Positions 8,304 to 17,965 of a DNA stretch of 48,897 nt are shown piece by piece. Source of the DNA: Occallatibacter gabretensis. Its GTDB lineage: Bacteria > Acidobacteriota > Terriglobia > Terriglobales > Acidobacteriaceae. Under the pieces are notes generated by a model, which made no database searches, was not told the DNA's origin, and saw only the letters and a program-made list of their open reading frames with translations. Location of the stretch: assembly GCF_001449115.1 (NCBI RefSeq), contig NZ_LAIJ01000007.1, positions 336,936 to 385,832 of the forward strand. Reading direction: 5' to 3'. Each line of letters begins with the position of its first letter. Within the stretch, counting starts at the first letter, position 1. Both the position numbers and the translations under genes were made by a program.

Positions 8304-10598
8304 TCATTGGCTGCTGTCTCGTTCCAGAGTGAGGAATGCTGCCTGAAAATCACCACGGAGAGAAATGCTGACGCCATGGTGCATCCAATAGTCCCCGCTT
8401 GCCCTCTGCACGGTATCGTCCTCAAGCTTCCCTTCCCGCGCATGTATGGTGTATACAGCGTCGGGCTGCAGTCCGTGCAAATAAAGCCGGGGATACGGCT
8501 GGCCTTTTTGACTTGAATGCAGAAATGCGAAGACTACTGCTTCATGGCCGTCTCGCGCCACGAACTCGGTCACCGAGGCTGCACTGTCCCCGTCAGGTGA
8601 AATCAGGCGGTAGAGAGATCCGTCCTGAATGGTTGCACGCGCATCTTTATATTCGGCGACAAGTCTTTTTGCTGTCGCGAAGTCTTCCTGTGTCCACTTG
8701 TTCAGGTTCGCACCAATGCCGAGACTTCCCTGCATCGACGAGAGGAATCTATACTCGAGCGAAGTCGATCGGTTATTCATCCAGTTGGGGGAATCGGTGA
8801 CCCAGGCCATCATCACACCGGGCGCATATGCGTAAGAGAAGCCATTCTGAATGCTGAGCCGGTCGAAAGGATCGGTGTTATCGGATGGCCAGATCTCATC
8901 AGTCAAATGCATGATCCCGAGATCAACGCGCGCGCCTCCGCCCGAGCAGGATTCAATTTCCACGTTTGGATGTTTCTTCCGCAGCTCAATAAGAATGCTG
9001 TAGAGGTTCTGCACATATTTCACATAGACCTCTTTTTGCTCTTGCAGCGGTGCGTCCGGCCATCCTGGCTCAGACCAATTGCGGTTATAATCCCACTTCA
9101 GAAAAGCAATATCATTCTCGCTCAGCAGCTTGTCGAGGAAGCCGTACACATAGGCTCTGACATCTTCACGGGCGAGGTTCAGCACAAGTTGGTTACGGCC
9201 TTCCGTTCGTGGCCTACCTGTGAAGTTCAAAACCCACTCCGGATGCTTGCGATACAGATCGCTGTTTGGGTTCACCATCTCGGGTTCGACCCACAGACCG
9301 AAATCCATGCCGAGAGCGTGTACTTTGTCGATCATCGGCCTCAAGCCGTGTGGAAACTTCTGCGGATTTATGTACCAATCGCCGAGTCCCGCGTGGTCAT
9401 CCTTGCGTTCGCCGAACCATCCGTCATCCATGACGAAGCGCTCGACTCCAATGCTCGCCGCTTTCTCAGCCAAAGCTTCCTGGCCGGCCTCGTTCACGTC
9501 GAAGCCCGTCGCCTCCCACGAGTTGTACAGGACAGGCCTGAGGCGGCGATGCGGCGCCTGGGGAACAATAGAATCAAGTTCGAATCGGTGAAGGAGCCTT
9601 GATGCCCCTCCTATTCCCTGATTGGTATATCCACCATAAAACTTGGGCGTCTCGAGCGATTTACCGGGCGAAAGGATATACGCAAAGTCAAAGGGAGAAT
9701 ATCCTCCTGTTATCCGAACTCGGTTCTGCCAATCTGTTTCGAGATTCATCTGCCAGGAACCGCTCCAACCGAGCGCGCCGAACCAGACATCGCCAACATC
9801 CTGATCCGCCTGCTTAGACCTTTCGATGGCGAACCATGGATTCACTTCGACTCCCGTTGAGCCTCGGCGGCTCTCAAGAACAATCTTTCCCGGCCGGAGC
9901 TGAGTCTGCTGCAGGTTCCACTCACCGGCCCAGCGGCCGGTGAGATAGCGCAACTGGTAGTCGCGGCTCGCATCCAGATTCCATGTCGCCGCAAGCACCT
10001 GTTCGATCGTAAACGGCTGTTGTGTCCGGTTTTCGACACGAGCCGAGCGGGCGAGCACACCGGTTGCCTCATCGACTTGATAAAGGAGATCAACAACCAC
10101 GTCGCGGCCGATGTCTTTGAGCGAAATCGTCAGCGTGTTGTTCCGAATCGTATGCGACAGGTAATGCAAAACGAGATCGCGATTGCCATCTGGAAAGGTA
10201 ATCTTCAGATTCGGAACGACGACTAATCCCCCTCCCCACCCGGTGAACTCTTGCGGGGTTGCGCTCACAGATAAGTCAAAACCCGACGAACCGCCATCTG
10301 CATGAGCGGGCGACAACGTGTCTCCAGGTCGCAGACGTTTTCCCCAGTAAAGCGTCTGTAACTGCTGATTCTGGTTTATGCCGATTACATACGAGACATC
10401 CGCGGCATCGATACGGAAGATTCGCGCAGCTTCGTCATAGCGAATAGCTTCTGGATGGACGCCGGCGGACTGGCCGTGAAGCTGAAGCAGCAACACGATC
10501 ATCGAAGCAGTCAAGGTAAGCAACATCCGTGCGCCGTGCCTGAATGTGGGTGTAACAACTCGCATCAATCTCATCCATCTTTTGTTGTACATCGGCAT
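8304..10598 (-). CDS. Secreted GH36 alpha-galactosidase
   Basis: A 764-residue member of GH36 (retaining alpha-galactosidase). A signal peptide is visible (MLLTLTASMIVLLLQLHGQSA). After an N-terminal beta-supersandwich comes the TIM barrel with FVMDDGWFGERKDDHAGLGD at about 390-407 and GLWVEPEMVNPNSDLYRKHP. FLKWDYNR at about 500 contains the nucleophile Asp, and WPSDNTDPFDR at about 570 the acid/base Asp. All diagnostic residues are present, so it should be active. The ATG at 10598 directly abuts AAAAGG, so in-frame ATG 10592, six bases after it, may be the true start. It is divergent from the LacI gene, with one operator between them overlapping its likely -35 region. Confidence 0.93.
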   Translation of the reverse strand: MPMYNKRWMRLMRVVTPTFRHGARMLLTLTASMIVLLLQLHGQSAGVHPEAIRYDEAARIFRIDAADVSYVIGINQNQQLQTLYWGKRLRPGDTLSPAHADGGSSGFDLSVSATPQEFTGWGGGLVVVPNLKITFPDGNRDLVLHYLSHTIRNNTLTISLKDIGRDVVVDLLYQVDEATGVLARSARVENRTQQPFTIEQVLAATWNLDASRDYQLRYLTGRWAGEWNLQQTQLRPGKIVLESRRGSTGVEVNPWFAIERSKQADQDVGDVWFGALGWSGSWQMNLETDWQNRVRITGGYSPFDFAYILSPGKSLETPKFYGGYTNQGIGGASRLLHRFELDSIVPQAPHRRLRPVLYNSWEATGFDVNEAGQEALAEKAASIGVERFVMDDGWFGERKDDHAGLGDWYINPQKFPHGLRPMIDKVHALGMDFGLWVEPEMVNPNSDLYRKHPEWVLNFTGRPRTEGRNQLVLNLAREDVRAYVYGFLDKLLSENDIAFLKWDYNRNWSEPGWPDAPLQEQKEVYVKYVQNLYSILIELRKKHPNVEIESCSGGGARVDLGIMHLTDEIWPSDNTDPFDRLSIQNGFSYAYAPGVMMAWVTDSPNWMNNRSTSLEYRFLSSMQGSLGIGANLNKWTQEDFATAKRLVAEYKDARATIQDGSLYRLISPDGDSAASVTEFVARDGHEAVVFAFLHSSQKGQPYPRLYLHGLQPDAVYTIHAREGKLEDDTVQRASGDYWMHHGVSISLRGDFQAAFLTLERDSSQ

Positions 10599-10700
10599 CC
10601 TTTTAGGATGGCCCCATGGGCGATTAAGCTGACTGATCTGACATATTCTTAGTCAGCGCAACTCTGGCTTACGCGGATGGCGATACGTCTATAAAATCGA

Positions 10701-10714
10701 CGTGTACGTTCACG
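10701..10714. promoter_or_regulatory. Predicted LacI operator (GH36/lacI intergenic)
   Basis: CGTGTACGTTCACG is a near-perfect 14-bp palindrome and is identical to the copy at 17685-17698. On the GH36 strand it is followed by TTTTATAGA, a plausible -10 region, so bound repressor would cover the -35. It could also autoregulate the divergent regulator gene. Confidence 0.75.
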
Positions 10715-10808
10715 AAAGCCAAATTACACACTTCCTCCCCCGGCTGTCAAAATCTTCTTCCTCGATCAATCAGCACTATAGTGTGCGAAACTGTGAGCAA
10801 CGTCAAAC

Positions 10809-11909
10809 ATGACATCTGCGGACAAGACCGGTAACAAACACACCAAAGCCACTGGCATCCGCGACATAGCGGAGGCTCTGGGAACCTCGATCGGGACAGT
10901 GGATCGTGCCCTTCACGGACGCTCTGGGGTAAAGGCTCGTACAAAGGCCAAAGTATTGCGCATGGCTGAGCAGCTTGGCTATAAACCCAATATTGCCGCC
11001 AGATCCCTGAAACTCAATCGAAAAGTTAGAATCGCCGCTGTGTTTCCCCGCGAAATTGCGGCCTTCTTCGATCCCTTACGCGCAGGCATTCAGGCCGCGG
11101 CCGATGAGGCAGTGGGCATGCAGTTGACGCTTGATTTCATCGACTTTCCGCGCCTCGGATCAGGGGATTTAACAGCGCTTGAGAGCGCGGCTTCGAAAAA
11201 GTTTGACGGAATCCTGTTCACGCCAGGCCGCCATCGAGAATTGGCCGGAGTCATTCGTCGTATCGTTGGACAAGGTATCCCAATGCTTTGCGTCGCGAGT
11301 GATGCTCCGGATACCGGCCGTCTCTCGTCCGTCAGCGTTGATGCGTACACCAGCGGTGCGCTTGCAGCGGAGCTTCTCTCATACAAGCTGCAGACTCCGT
11401 CACGGGTGGCAACAATTACCGGAGACCTGGCCACCTTCGACCATGCAGAGAAACTTCGGGGATTCGCGGCGACTCTCGCAATGCTCGCTCCCCAACTCAC
11501 CTTGCTTCCGGTTGTTGAATCCCATGAAAGCCCGGAAGATGCGTACCGCCAGTCCATTGAGCTTTTGAAATCCAGGACGCGCCCTGATGCGATATATATC
11601 AGCACAGCAAATAGTCTCCCGGTACTGCGTGCTCTCGATGAACTGAAATTACTTGGGCGTGTGCAGGTGATTGCGACGGATCTCTTCCCGGAGCTCGTGC
11701 CTCTAATAGAGTCGGGAAAGGTACTGGCCACTCTCTATCAACGGCCTGAGGCACAGGGCAAAACTGCATTTGAAACGCTCATCGCCCACCTTGCGGATCG
11801 AGAGAGGCCTGTCAAGACACACCGCTTTGCTCCGCATATTATTTTGCGCACCAACCTTCCACTCTTTGTCAGCCGAATCGCTGGATCTGCGGAGACCATG
11901 AAAAGATAG
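10809..11909 (+). CDS. LacI-family transcriptional regulator
   Basis: A 366-residue repressor-type regulator. The N-terminal HTH spans residues about 15-60 (GIRDIAEALGTSIGTVDRAL, then a hinge helix around LGYKPNIAARSLKLNRK). A type I periplasmic-binding-protein-like sensor domain follows to the C-terminus (DALYISTANSLPVL-type region and FPELVPLIESGKV). It probably senses a sugar from the glycans degraded by this locus and binds the repeated CGTGTACGTTCACG sites. It is the only intact LacI gene in the window. A diverged truncated copy of its C-terminus lies at 23973-24212. No good ribosome binding site precedes the ATG at 10809. Confidence 0.92.
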   Translation: MTSADKTGNKHTKATGIRDIAEALGTSIGTVDRALHGRSGVKARTKAKVLRMAEQLGYKPNIAARSLKLNRKVRIAAVFPREIAAFFDPLRAGIQAAADEAVGMQLTLDFIDFPRLGSGDLTALESAASKKFDGILFTPGRHRELAGVIRRIVGQGIPMLCVASDAPDTGRLSSVSVDAYTSGALAAELLSYKLQTPSRVATITGDLATFDHAEKLRGFAATLAMLAPQLTLLPVVESHESPEDAYRQSIELLKSRTRPDAIYISTANSLPVLRALDELKLLGRVQVIATDLFPELVPLIESGKVLATLYQRPEAQGKTAFETLIAHLADRERPVKTHRFAPHIILRTNLPLFVSRIAGSAETMKR

Positions 11910-11916
11910 CCTCTCT

Positions 11917-13923
11917 TTATTTCACGGGCACGAATCGAATCGCGCAGCCGCCGCCGCTCGCCAGATGCAGGGACAGAACGTCACTGCTGTGCACAATGCG
12001 CTGACGTATGGAAATATGCTTGGGAAATTGTGCAGCATCAGGAGCATCTTCATAGAGCTCCGCCTTGTACGCTCCATTTCCCAGAAAGCTGAGAGAGACG
12101 CGCAGATCACGCGGCCTCCAGTTGGTGAGACTTCCCAAATACCATTCATTGCCATGACGCCGTGCGATGGAGACGAACTCTCCCGGCTCTCCATTGAGGG
12201 CCTTCGTTGCATCCCACGATGTTGGCACATCTTGAATGAAGCGAAAGCTGGGTTCGTTGGTATACGCCGATGGCGCATCGGAAACCATCGCCAGAGGTTC
12301 ATCGAAGACAACATAGAGGGCCAATTGTTGAGCCCGCGTGCCCATCACCATCGGATGCTTATCCCGGACGACGAAGTTCTCTGGCGTCACGTTGTCGAAA
12401 CCGCCTGGAGTGTAGTCCATTGGGCCGCTTAACATCCGTGTAAATGGGAACGTTGTGCGATTTACCGGCCCATCGCGTCTCCCAGCCTTATTGTTTTCGA
12501 GGCCAAGCACCGCCTCGTAATTGAGAACGTTGGGATAGGTTCTCTGAATGCCCCAGGGCTGCGTCGCTCCATGAAAATCCACCATGAGATGATGCTCGGC
12601 TGCAAGCCTGGCAACGTCGTAGTACCACTGAATACCCTGTTGATCATTGCGAAGAATGAAGTCGATTTTCACGCCCGCGACACCCCATTTTTCATAGAGC
12701 GGGAAAGCTTCCTGCATTTGTGCGGCAACGGACTTGGAATATAGCCAGATCCAGACCTTGACGTGCTTCTTTGCAGCATACTGTACCAACTCCGGCACAT
12801 CGACATTTCCGCGCATCTTGGTAATATCGCGATCTGACCAACCGGCATCCAGCATCATGTATGGGAAGCCCGACTCTGCCGCAAAATCAACGTAATACTC
12901 CATATTTTTGGTGGTATATGCCGACTGGCCGTCTGGTCCGATATCGCCGTTCCACCAATTCCATGAGGCCTTCCCCGGTTGAATCCAGCTGGTATCCTTC
13001 ACACGATTGGGAGGATTGAGGTTCGTGATCAGATTGGATTCGATCAGTTCTCCGGCAGTGACGCCAAGCAGAATCACGCGCCATGCGCTGTCATGCGGAA
13101 GAGCCGCATCAACCGCCGGACCTTTTCCATCCAGCGCCGGAGATATTTTGCTGACGATGTAGTGGCCTTGCCAATTGCCCGTCGGATTTTCCAGGTACAT
13201 TGCAGCGTTACTTTCGAGATCGGCCTCGCCTACTGCGGCCCACGCCACGCCCGGCATGTGCAACAACATTGGTGAGCCGTTGAGAATGTAGCTTGAAACA
13301 CCGCCCTGGTTACTGAGCGCACTCAGAACCTGAGGCACGTATTCGCTCTCATAACCGCTCTCATAATTTGGCAGGCGCAGCGCCCAGGCGTCTGCATCCA
13401 TGACAGGCCGAAACTCGGTGTCTTCCTGAGTGAGCCGATAACGTGAAAGCGCCGATTGCTCGGGAACGTGATAACGAAACGCCAGTCCGCTGTTGTAGAC
13501 TCTCGCCTGAATTTCGAACGTGCGCGCCGAGGATCCGCTTTCCTGAACCTCTACAGTGATGCTGTTGTAGGGATCGTGCACAGCAGAAACCTTGCCTGCG
13601 AGAAGTTGATAGTCGTCCACACCTGAATCGCTTGCAGCATGGGTGACGTGAACATTTCCACCTAATGGATTCTGGTCGGCCAGTTCGAGCCGTATTGCTG
13701 AATCTTCAAATACTTGTTTCCCGTGAAATGCGACCGAATACACAAGCTGGCCGTCCTGGGCATTGGCCTGAGTCGCTTTATCAATTCGAATATTGAAGTG
13801 CATCGAGATCTGGTGATCTGGTGAACTTACTTCGAGAGGACCGGATTGAGCGGAAGCTAGCATTGAGCCCGAAAGGGAGACGACAGAAAGGAGATAGATT
13901 GCAGAAGACCTCAACCACGGCAT
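11917..13923 (-). CDS. Secreted GH97 glycoside hydrolase, retaining type
   Basis: A 668-residue GH97 enzyme with an N-terminal signal peptide (AIYLLSVVSLSGSMLASAQS). It has the N-terminal beta-sandwich (LEVSSPDHQISMHF), the barrel (PYMMLDAGWSDRDI, VKVWIWLYSKS) and GVAGVKIDFI with Asp at about 421. It then shows DFHGATQPWGIQRTYPNVLN and a C-terminal beta domain. Asp in the KID position is the nucleophile of the retaining GH97 alpha-galactosidases, whereas the inverting SusB-type alpha-glucosidases use a Glu elsewhere. Alpha-galactosidase activity is therefore inferred, consistent with the GH27 and GH36 neighbours. GGAG precedes the ATG. No clear copy of the shared operator is seen upstream; the gene may be read through or separately controlled. 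Confidence 0.9.
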   Translation of the reverse strand: MPWLRSSAIYLLSVVSLSGSMLASAQSGPLEVSSPDHQISMHFNIRIDKATQANAQDGQLVYSVAFHGKQVFEDSAIRLELADQNPLGGNVHVTHAASDSGVDDYQLLAGKVSAVHDPYNSITVEVQESGSSARTFEIQARVYNSGLAFRYHVPEQSALSRYRLTQEDTEFRPVMDADAWALRLPNYESGYESEYVPQVLSALSNQGGVSSYILNGSPMLLHMPGVAWAAVGEADLESNAAMYLENPTGNWQGHYIVSKISPALDGKGPAVDAALPHDSAWRVILLGVTAGELIESNLITNLNPPNRVKDTSWIQPGKASWNWWNGDIGPDGQSAYTTKNMEYYVDFAAESGFPYMMLDAGWSDRDITKMRGNVDVPELVQYAAKKHVKVWIWLYSKSVAAQMQEAFPLYEKWGVAGVKIDFILRNDQQGIQWYYDVARLAAEHHLMVDFHGATQPWGIQRTYPNVLNYEAVLGLENNKAGRRDGPVNRTTFPFTRMLSGPMDYTPGGFDNVTPENFVVRDKHPMVMGTRAQQLALYVVFDEPLAMVSDAPSAYTNEPSFRFIQDVPTSWDATKALNGEPGEFVSIARRHGNEWYLGSLTNWRPRDLRVSLSFLGNGAYKAELYEDAPDAAQFPKHISIRQRIVHSSDVLSLHLASGGGCAIRFVPVK

Positions 13924-13971
13924 ACGTTTGCTCCGCTGGAAAAAGTAGATTCACGTGCAAGCTGACATTAG

Positions 13972-14001
13972 ACAAAAACGGCTCCCACGCAGAGAGCCGT
14001 T
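13972..14001 (-). terminator. Intrinsic terminator of the TonB receptor gene
   Basis: On the minus strand an 8-bp stem (AACGGCTC ... GAGCCGTT) with a 9-nt loop is followed by TTTTTGTC. It begins about 20 bp after the TonB receptor stop and separates that gene from GH97 downstream. Confidence 0.8.
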
Positions 14002-14023
14002 CCAATTCATGGCTAGAACAATG

Positions 14024-17000
14024 CTAGAACACGTACTTCAACGCGAGCTGAAAGAAGCGCGCATCCGGAGTATTGTTCTGGAAAAACTTTGGCCCTGAGA
14101 TCAGACCACCGTTGGCGTTCATGGAACCATTCGGCGTTCCGAGTGTCGGATGGTTCAACAAGTTGAACGCATCTGCTCTGAACTGCAAATTCTGCTCGCG
14201 CCATACAGAAAAGTTCTTAAACAAAGAACTATTCACCTGGTAGTAGCCTGGTCCGTAGATGTTGTTCTGCACGGTGCCGAGCAAAGCAATCGCCGTTGCT
14301 TTATCTGTAACCGGTGCCTGAAACTCCACAGGAACTCCATCTGGATTTATAGATCCCACCGGATGCGTGGCATCGGAGATCATTTCACCAGGCAGTGGAT
14401 TGCGGAAGGCGCATGGATTGAAATAGTTTGCCTTCGTCTTAACTTGTGCAGGGCATGATGTGAGGCTTGGATTGGACGGGTCCGGCTTTCCACCGCCGAC
14501 AAATGGGCTACTCACTGGATATGCTCTAGCTCCTCCACCTGACGCGGTGCTGATGTTGGGGCTCACCGAAAATGGAGTGCCTGTTTGTGCAGCGTAGGTC
14601 AGGCTTGAAGACCAGCCGCCCACGATCTCATCGAGCCATCGAGGAGCGTTGCCCAGGAAAGCGCGGCTTCTGCCAAACGGAAGCTCGTAATTTGCATTGA
14701 TCGTAAACCGATGCCGAATATCAAAGACCGAGTTGGTCAGTTCATCGATATACGGAATCAAAGCCGGTTGACGGTTTCCAATTGCCGAAAACAGACCTCC
14801 TGCGTCGCTTGCATCATCAAGAGCATGAGCCCATGTGTAGGTAGCCAGGAAGGTCAGTCCGTGAGAGTACCGTTTCTCGAACTTCGTCTGGAGCGAATTG
14901 TATGTACTCACTCCGGCAAAATGTATCTGTCCAATCCCTCCTAGATCTGGGAAGGGATTAAACGGATTGGTATTGGTGCCGGGCCGCCACAGACCAGGTG
15001 CGGTATTGGGTGCTCCATACAGCTCCATGTGACGAGTAAGGTTTCCTACATACGTAATGGTGAAAGATGTGTTCGGCGAAACCTGCTGCTGCACACCGAG
15101 ACTATACGTCATGGTGTATGGCGGCTTGATATTGGGATCGATTGAATGAAACCCAGGCTGCGAGATAAAGGTTTGTAATTGGCCGTTGTCTGTTGCAGGT
15201 AGCAAACCCGCCTGCAGCGTAACACCTTGCGCGGCCAGTGACGGGCAATTGTCCTGGACGCATGTAGCCGGATAGAAATTTGCTGAATTCGACCAAGGGA
15301 AGTTCGCACCGAGGTTGCCGTTACCCTCCGATTGCAAGCCGCCGTAGAAAATTCCAAAACCTGCACGAACAACCGTTCGATCCAGGGGCGAGTAAGCGAG
15401 ACCGATGCGCGGGGCAAAATTTGTCTTCTGCACAGTTACCAGACGATCATTGTCGACAAACTGCACAGTAACATTGTCCTTGGCCAACGCACTCAGGAAC
15501 GGCGTGCCGAGAGTGATGTTCTGCTGACTCTTGGGGAACTGAACAACACCTGAGCCGGTGCCAATGCCGAGCGGTCCGGTGACTACAAAGTTGGCCTGCT
15601 GGCCGGAATTCTCTTTGTACGGCTGGAAGTAGTCATAGCGAACACCTAAATTCAGAGTCAGCCGTTTATTGATTCTCCAATCATCCTGCACGTAGCCTGC
15701 GTTGTACCACTGCGCATCGTTCACATTTGGAGAGACCGAAAGCGATGCATAATTTTCCTGATCCACAATCATGTCTGCTACGGCTGAACCAGTATTGGCT
15801 ACGCCTACTAGCCCCGTAAACTGCCCACCCCAGTGATATTGGCCGAGGTCAGCAGGAGCATAAATGTAATAGAAGCGGACGGCCTGAAAAGACGCACCGA
15901 ATTTCAAGGAGTGGTTGCCCCAAATCTTCGTTACATTGTCCAGGATTTGATACACATTCTGTGATTCTCGGCTGATGCCCGTCGAGCCCCATTGTTGAAT
16001 TGTGCCGTTGACATAGCCCGACGGAAGACCATACTGCCCCGGTTTCAGGTCGGATGGCTGTGGGCCGAGCCCTAAAGAACTGTTCAGCGTTGGATTGTAG
16101 GCATTTGGCTGTTGGAAATTGAACACGCCCCAGTTATAGCCAAAGCGAAATTCATTGGTTAGCGTTGGCGCGAAGATGTGGGTCTCGCTGCCCATGAAGT
16201 TCATTGCCAGATTGGTGTCATACTGGCCGCCATAACCGCTGCCATCAAGAACCGGTCCGAGAGGCAAACCATTCGTCTTGATTTCGTGGTTGTAGCTGTA
16301 GCGCACGTAGCTCTGGTCTTTTGAGTTGATGTTCCAGTCGAGGCGCTGATCCCACTGAACAATATCGTCAGAGTTGCCGACATTCACAAGATAGTTGTTA
16401 TAGAGCTTGCCGTTGTTAGCATTTGGAGAAGGATACAAACTCAGAATATTCTGCGCGACTGAATTGATTTGGCTGGCGCAGAATACATTTTGCTGTCCAT
16501 TGCATATTAGTGGCTGCGCAGGATCAGCCGTATTCGGCTCATACAGCATGGTTGGCGCTCCCACGCCCGTCAGTTCGCCATTCAACAACTCAGAGAAATT
16601 TCCCTGGCGTTCAAGCGCTGAAGGAACATTGATCGGCGTAGGGTTGCTGATGGAAATGCGGTTGACCTCCATGTCGCCAAAATAAAAGAGCTTGTTCCTC
16701 CACAGAGGGAAACCAAGCGTTGCCCCAAACTGATTCTGATGGTAGGGGGGAATCTGCGCATCAGGCCCGGCATTCCAGTTGATTGCGTCCAGCTTTGTAT
16801 TGCGGAAATACTCCCAGAGATCTCCATGAATCCGGTTAGTGCCAGACTTGATGCTGGCCTGCAGAACTGAGCCAGCAGAGTGGCCAAACTCTGCGCTGAA
16901 GTTGCTGGTTTGCAGACTGAACTCGGAGAGCGCGTCCGGCGGAGGCCGCATGACGTAACTGGCGCCGTTGAGAAAGTCCACCAGATTTGTGTTGTTGTCC

Positions 17001-17629
17001 ACACCATCGAGGATGAAGTTATTCTGCTCAGCACGCTGCCCGTTTGCGACAAAGTCTCCACTCCCTGAGCCGCGGGTGTTGCCAAACGGAGGCGCCACGC
17101 CGGCTGTCAATTGAGCGATGTATACCCAGTTCCGCCCGTTTAATGGAGTGTCGTTAATTTCCTTCGTGCTGATCACCTGCCCGACGGCGGCGTCCTGGGT
17201 CTGCAGCACGGGCGCATCGGACATGACCTCTACTGTTTGTGAAACGGCACCTGCCGGCAGCGATAGATTTACATTTAGCCGCTGCTGGGCGTCCAGATGC
17301 AGGTTCTGCCTGGTCACAGTCTGAAATCCCGGGGAAGAGGCAGTAACGGTGTAATTACCGATCTTCAGCGGAGAGAAGACGAAGATTCCGCTGTTGTTCG
17401 ATTTGGCTTCAAGAGCCAGCCCGGTATCCACATTTGTAACGGTGACATGGGCATTCGGAATCAAAGCCCCTGATGCATCCTGGATGATGCCCGTAATGGC
17501 TCCCTGATCGGTCTGGGCGGCACAGGGTAAGGCTATGGCAAGCAGCATCAACAGCACTGTCATGCCTGTGGCAAAGAAGGTTGAATTCGTTAGTACCGAA
17601 ATAACTGGCCTCAAAGATTGTTTTGCCAT
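14024..17629 (-). CDS. Oar-like TonB-dependent receptor with CarboxypepD_reg domain
   Basis: About 1200 residues. The order is a signal segment (TVLLMLLAIALPCAAQ), a carboxypeptidase-regulatory-like Ig domain (GAITGIIQDASGALIPNAHV), a plug domain (LNGRNWVYIAQLTAG, NNFILDGVDNNTNLVDF) and an outer-membrane beta-barrel ending in Phe (RFFQLALKYVF). This is the large OmpA/Oar-type receptor family typical of Acidobacteria, which imports oligosaccharides with TonB energy. Its place among glycoside hydrolases, and two operators upstream, suggest it is the substrate port of this locus. ATG at 17629 follows GGAG by 9 bases and is preferred over ATG 17644. Its own terminator follows the stop. Confidence 0.92.
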   Translation of the reverse strand: MAKQSLRPVISVLTNSTFFATGMTVLLMLLAIALPCAAQTDQGAITGIIQDASGALIPNAHVTVTNVDTGLALEAKSNNSGIFVFSPLKIGNYTVTASSPGFQTVTRQNLHLDAQQRLNVNLSLPAGAVSQTVEVMSDAPVLQTQDAAVGQVISTKEINDTPLNGRNWVYIAQLTAGVAPPFGNTRGSGSGDFVANGQRAEQNNFILDGVDNNTNLVDFLNGASYVMRPPPDALSEFSLQTSNFSAEFGHSAGSVLQASIKSGTNRIHGDLWEYFRNTKLDAINWNAGPDAQIPPYHQNQFGATLGFPLWRNKLFYFGDMEVNRISISNPTPINVPSALERQGNFSELLNGELTGVGAPTMLYEPNTADPAQPLICNGQQNVFCASQINSVAQNILSLYPSPNANNGKLYNNYLVNVGNSDDIVQWDQRLDWNINSKDQSYVRYSYNHEIKTNGLPLGPVLDGSGYGGQYDTNLAMNFMGSETHIFAPTLTNEFRFGYNWGVFNFQQPNAYNPTLNSSLGLGPQPSDLKPGQYGLPSGYVNGTIQQWGSTGISRESQNVYQILDNVTKIWGNHSLKFGASFQAVRFYYIYAPADLGQYHWGGQFTGLVGVANTGSAVADMIVDQENYASLSVSPNVNDAQWYNAGYVQDDWRINKRLTLNLGVRYDYFQPYKENSGQQANFVVTGPLGIGTGSGVVQFPKSQQNITLGTPFLSALAKDNVTVQFVDNDRLVTVQKTNFAPRIGLAYSPLDRTVVRAGFGIFYGGLQSEGNGNLGANFPWSNSANFYPATCVQDNCPSLAAQGVTLQAGLLPATDNGQLQTFISQPGFHSIDPNIKPPYTMTYSLGVQQQVSPNTSFTITYVGNLTRHMELYGAPNTAPGLWRPGTNTNPFNPFPDLGGIGQIHFAGVSTYNSLQTKFEKRYSHGLTFLATYTWAHALDDASDAGGLFSAIGNRQPALIPYIDELTNSVFDIRHRFTINANYELPFGRSRAFLGNAPRWLDEIVGGWSSSLTYAAQTGTPFSVSPNISTASGGGARAYPVSSPFVGGGKPDPSNPSLTSCPAQVKTKANYFNPCAFRNPLPGEMISDATHPVGSINPDGVPVEFQAPVTDKATAIALLGTVQNNIYGPGYYQVNSSLFKNFSVWREQNLQFRADAFNLLNHPTLGTPNGSMNANGGLISGPKFFQNNTPDARFFQLALKYVF

Positions 17630-17684
17630 CGTTCTGTTCTCCATGGGTCGGCGTCTACTTCGATTCAGTAGGATGCGCTCATAC

Positions 17685-17698
17685 CGTGTACGTTCACG
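17685..17698. promoter_or_regulatory. Predicted LacI operator O1 (TonB receptor)
   Basis: CGTGTACGTTCACG, identical to the site at 10701-10714. It lies 56 bp upstream of the TonB receptor start. The flanking GTTCAC extends it with a further half-site. Confidence 0.75.
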
Positions 17699-17717
17699 TT
17701 CACAACGCAGACAAAGC

Positions 17718-17731
17718 TGTGTACGTTACCG
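17718..17731. promoter_or_regulatory. Predicted LacI operator O2 (TonB receptor)
   Basis: TGTGTACGTTACCG matches the consensus at 11 of 14. Its centre is 33 bp from O1, about three helical turns, so both could be bound on the same DNA face. Confidence 0.55.
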
Positions 17732-17894
17732 CGAAAGACGGTAATCTCACCGGGAAAGAGTTGTCAAGAGTGATTTTGAGGGGACTTCCTTAACCTGTCT
17801 GTATCGAATTCGCCGGGATATTATTGGATTGTTTCGGCGTTTTATGGTTATTGGGTTTTGATAAGGTCTAAAGTCGATATGCAATCACGAATTT

Positions 17895-17908
17895 CGTTGA
17901 CGTACACG
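17895..17908. promoter_or_regulatory. Predicted LacI operator (GH95)
   Basis: The minus-strand reading CGTGTACGTCAACG matches the consensus at 12 of 14. It lies 57 bp before the GH95 start. A TATAAT hexamer occurs at 17941-17946 but would leave a very short leader, so the promoter position is uncertain. Confidence 0.6.
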
Positions 17909-17965
17909 AATCTGAGAAGAATCCGAACAGAAGCTACCCTTATAATCCGTTGAAAGGATGCTCAC

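Noticed and set aside
13924..13970. Copy of the LacI operator before GH97
   Set aside because: Only CACGTG-like bases occur; they do not fit the 14-bp motif.
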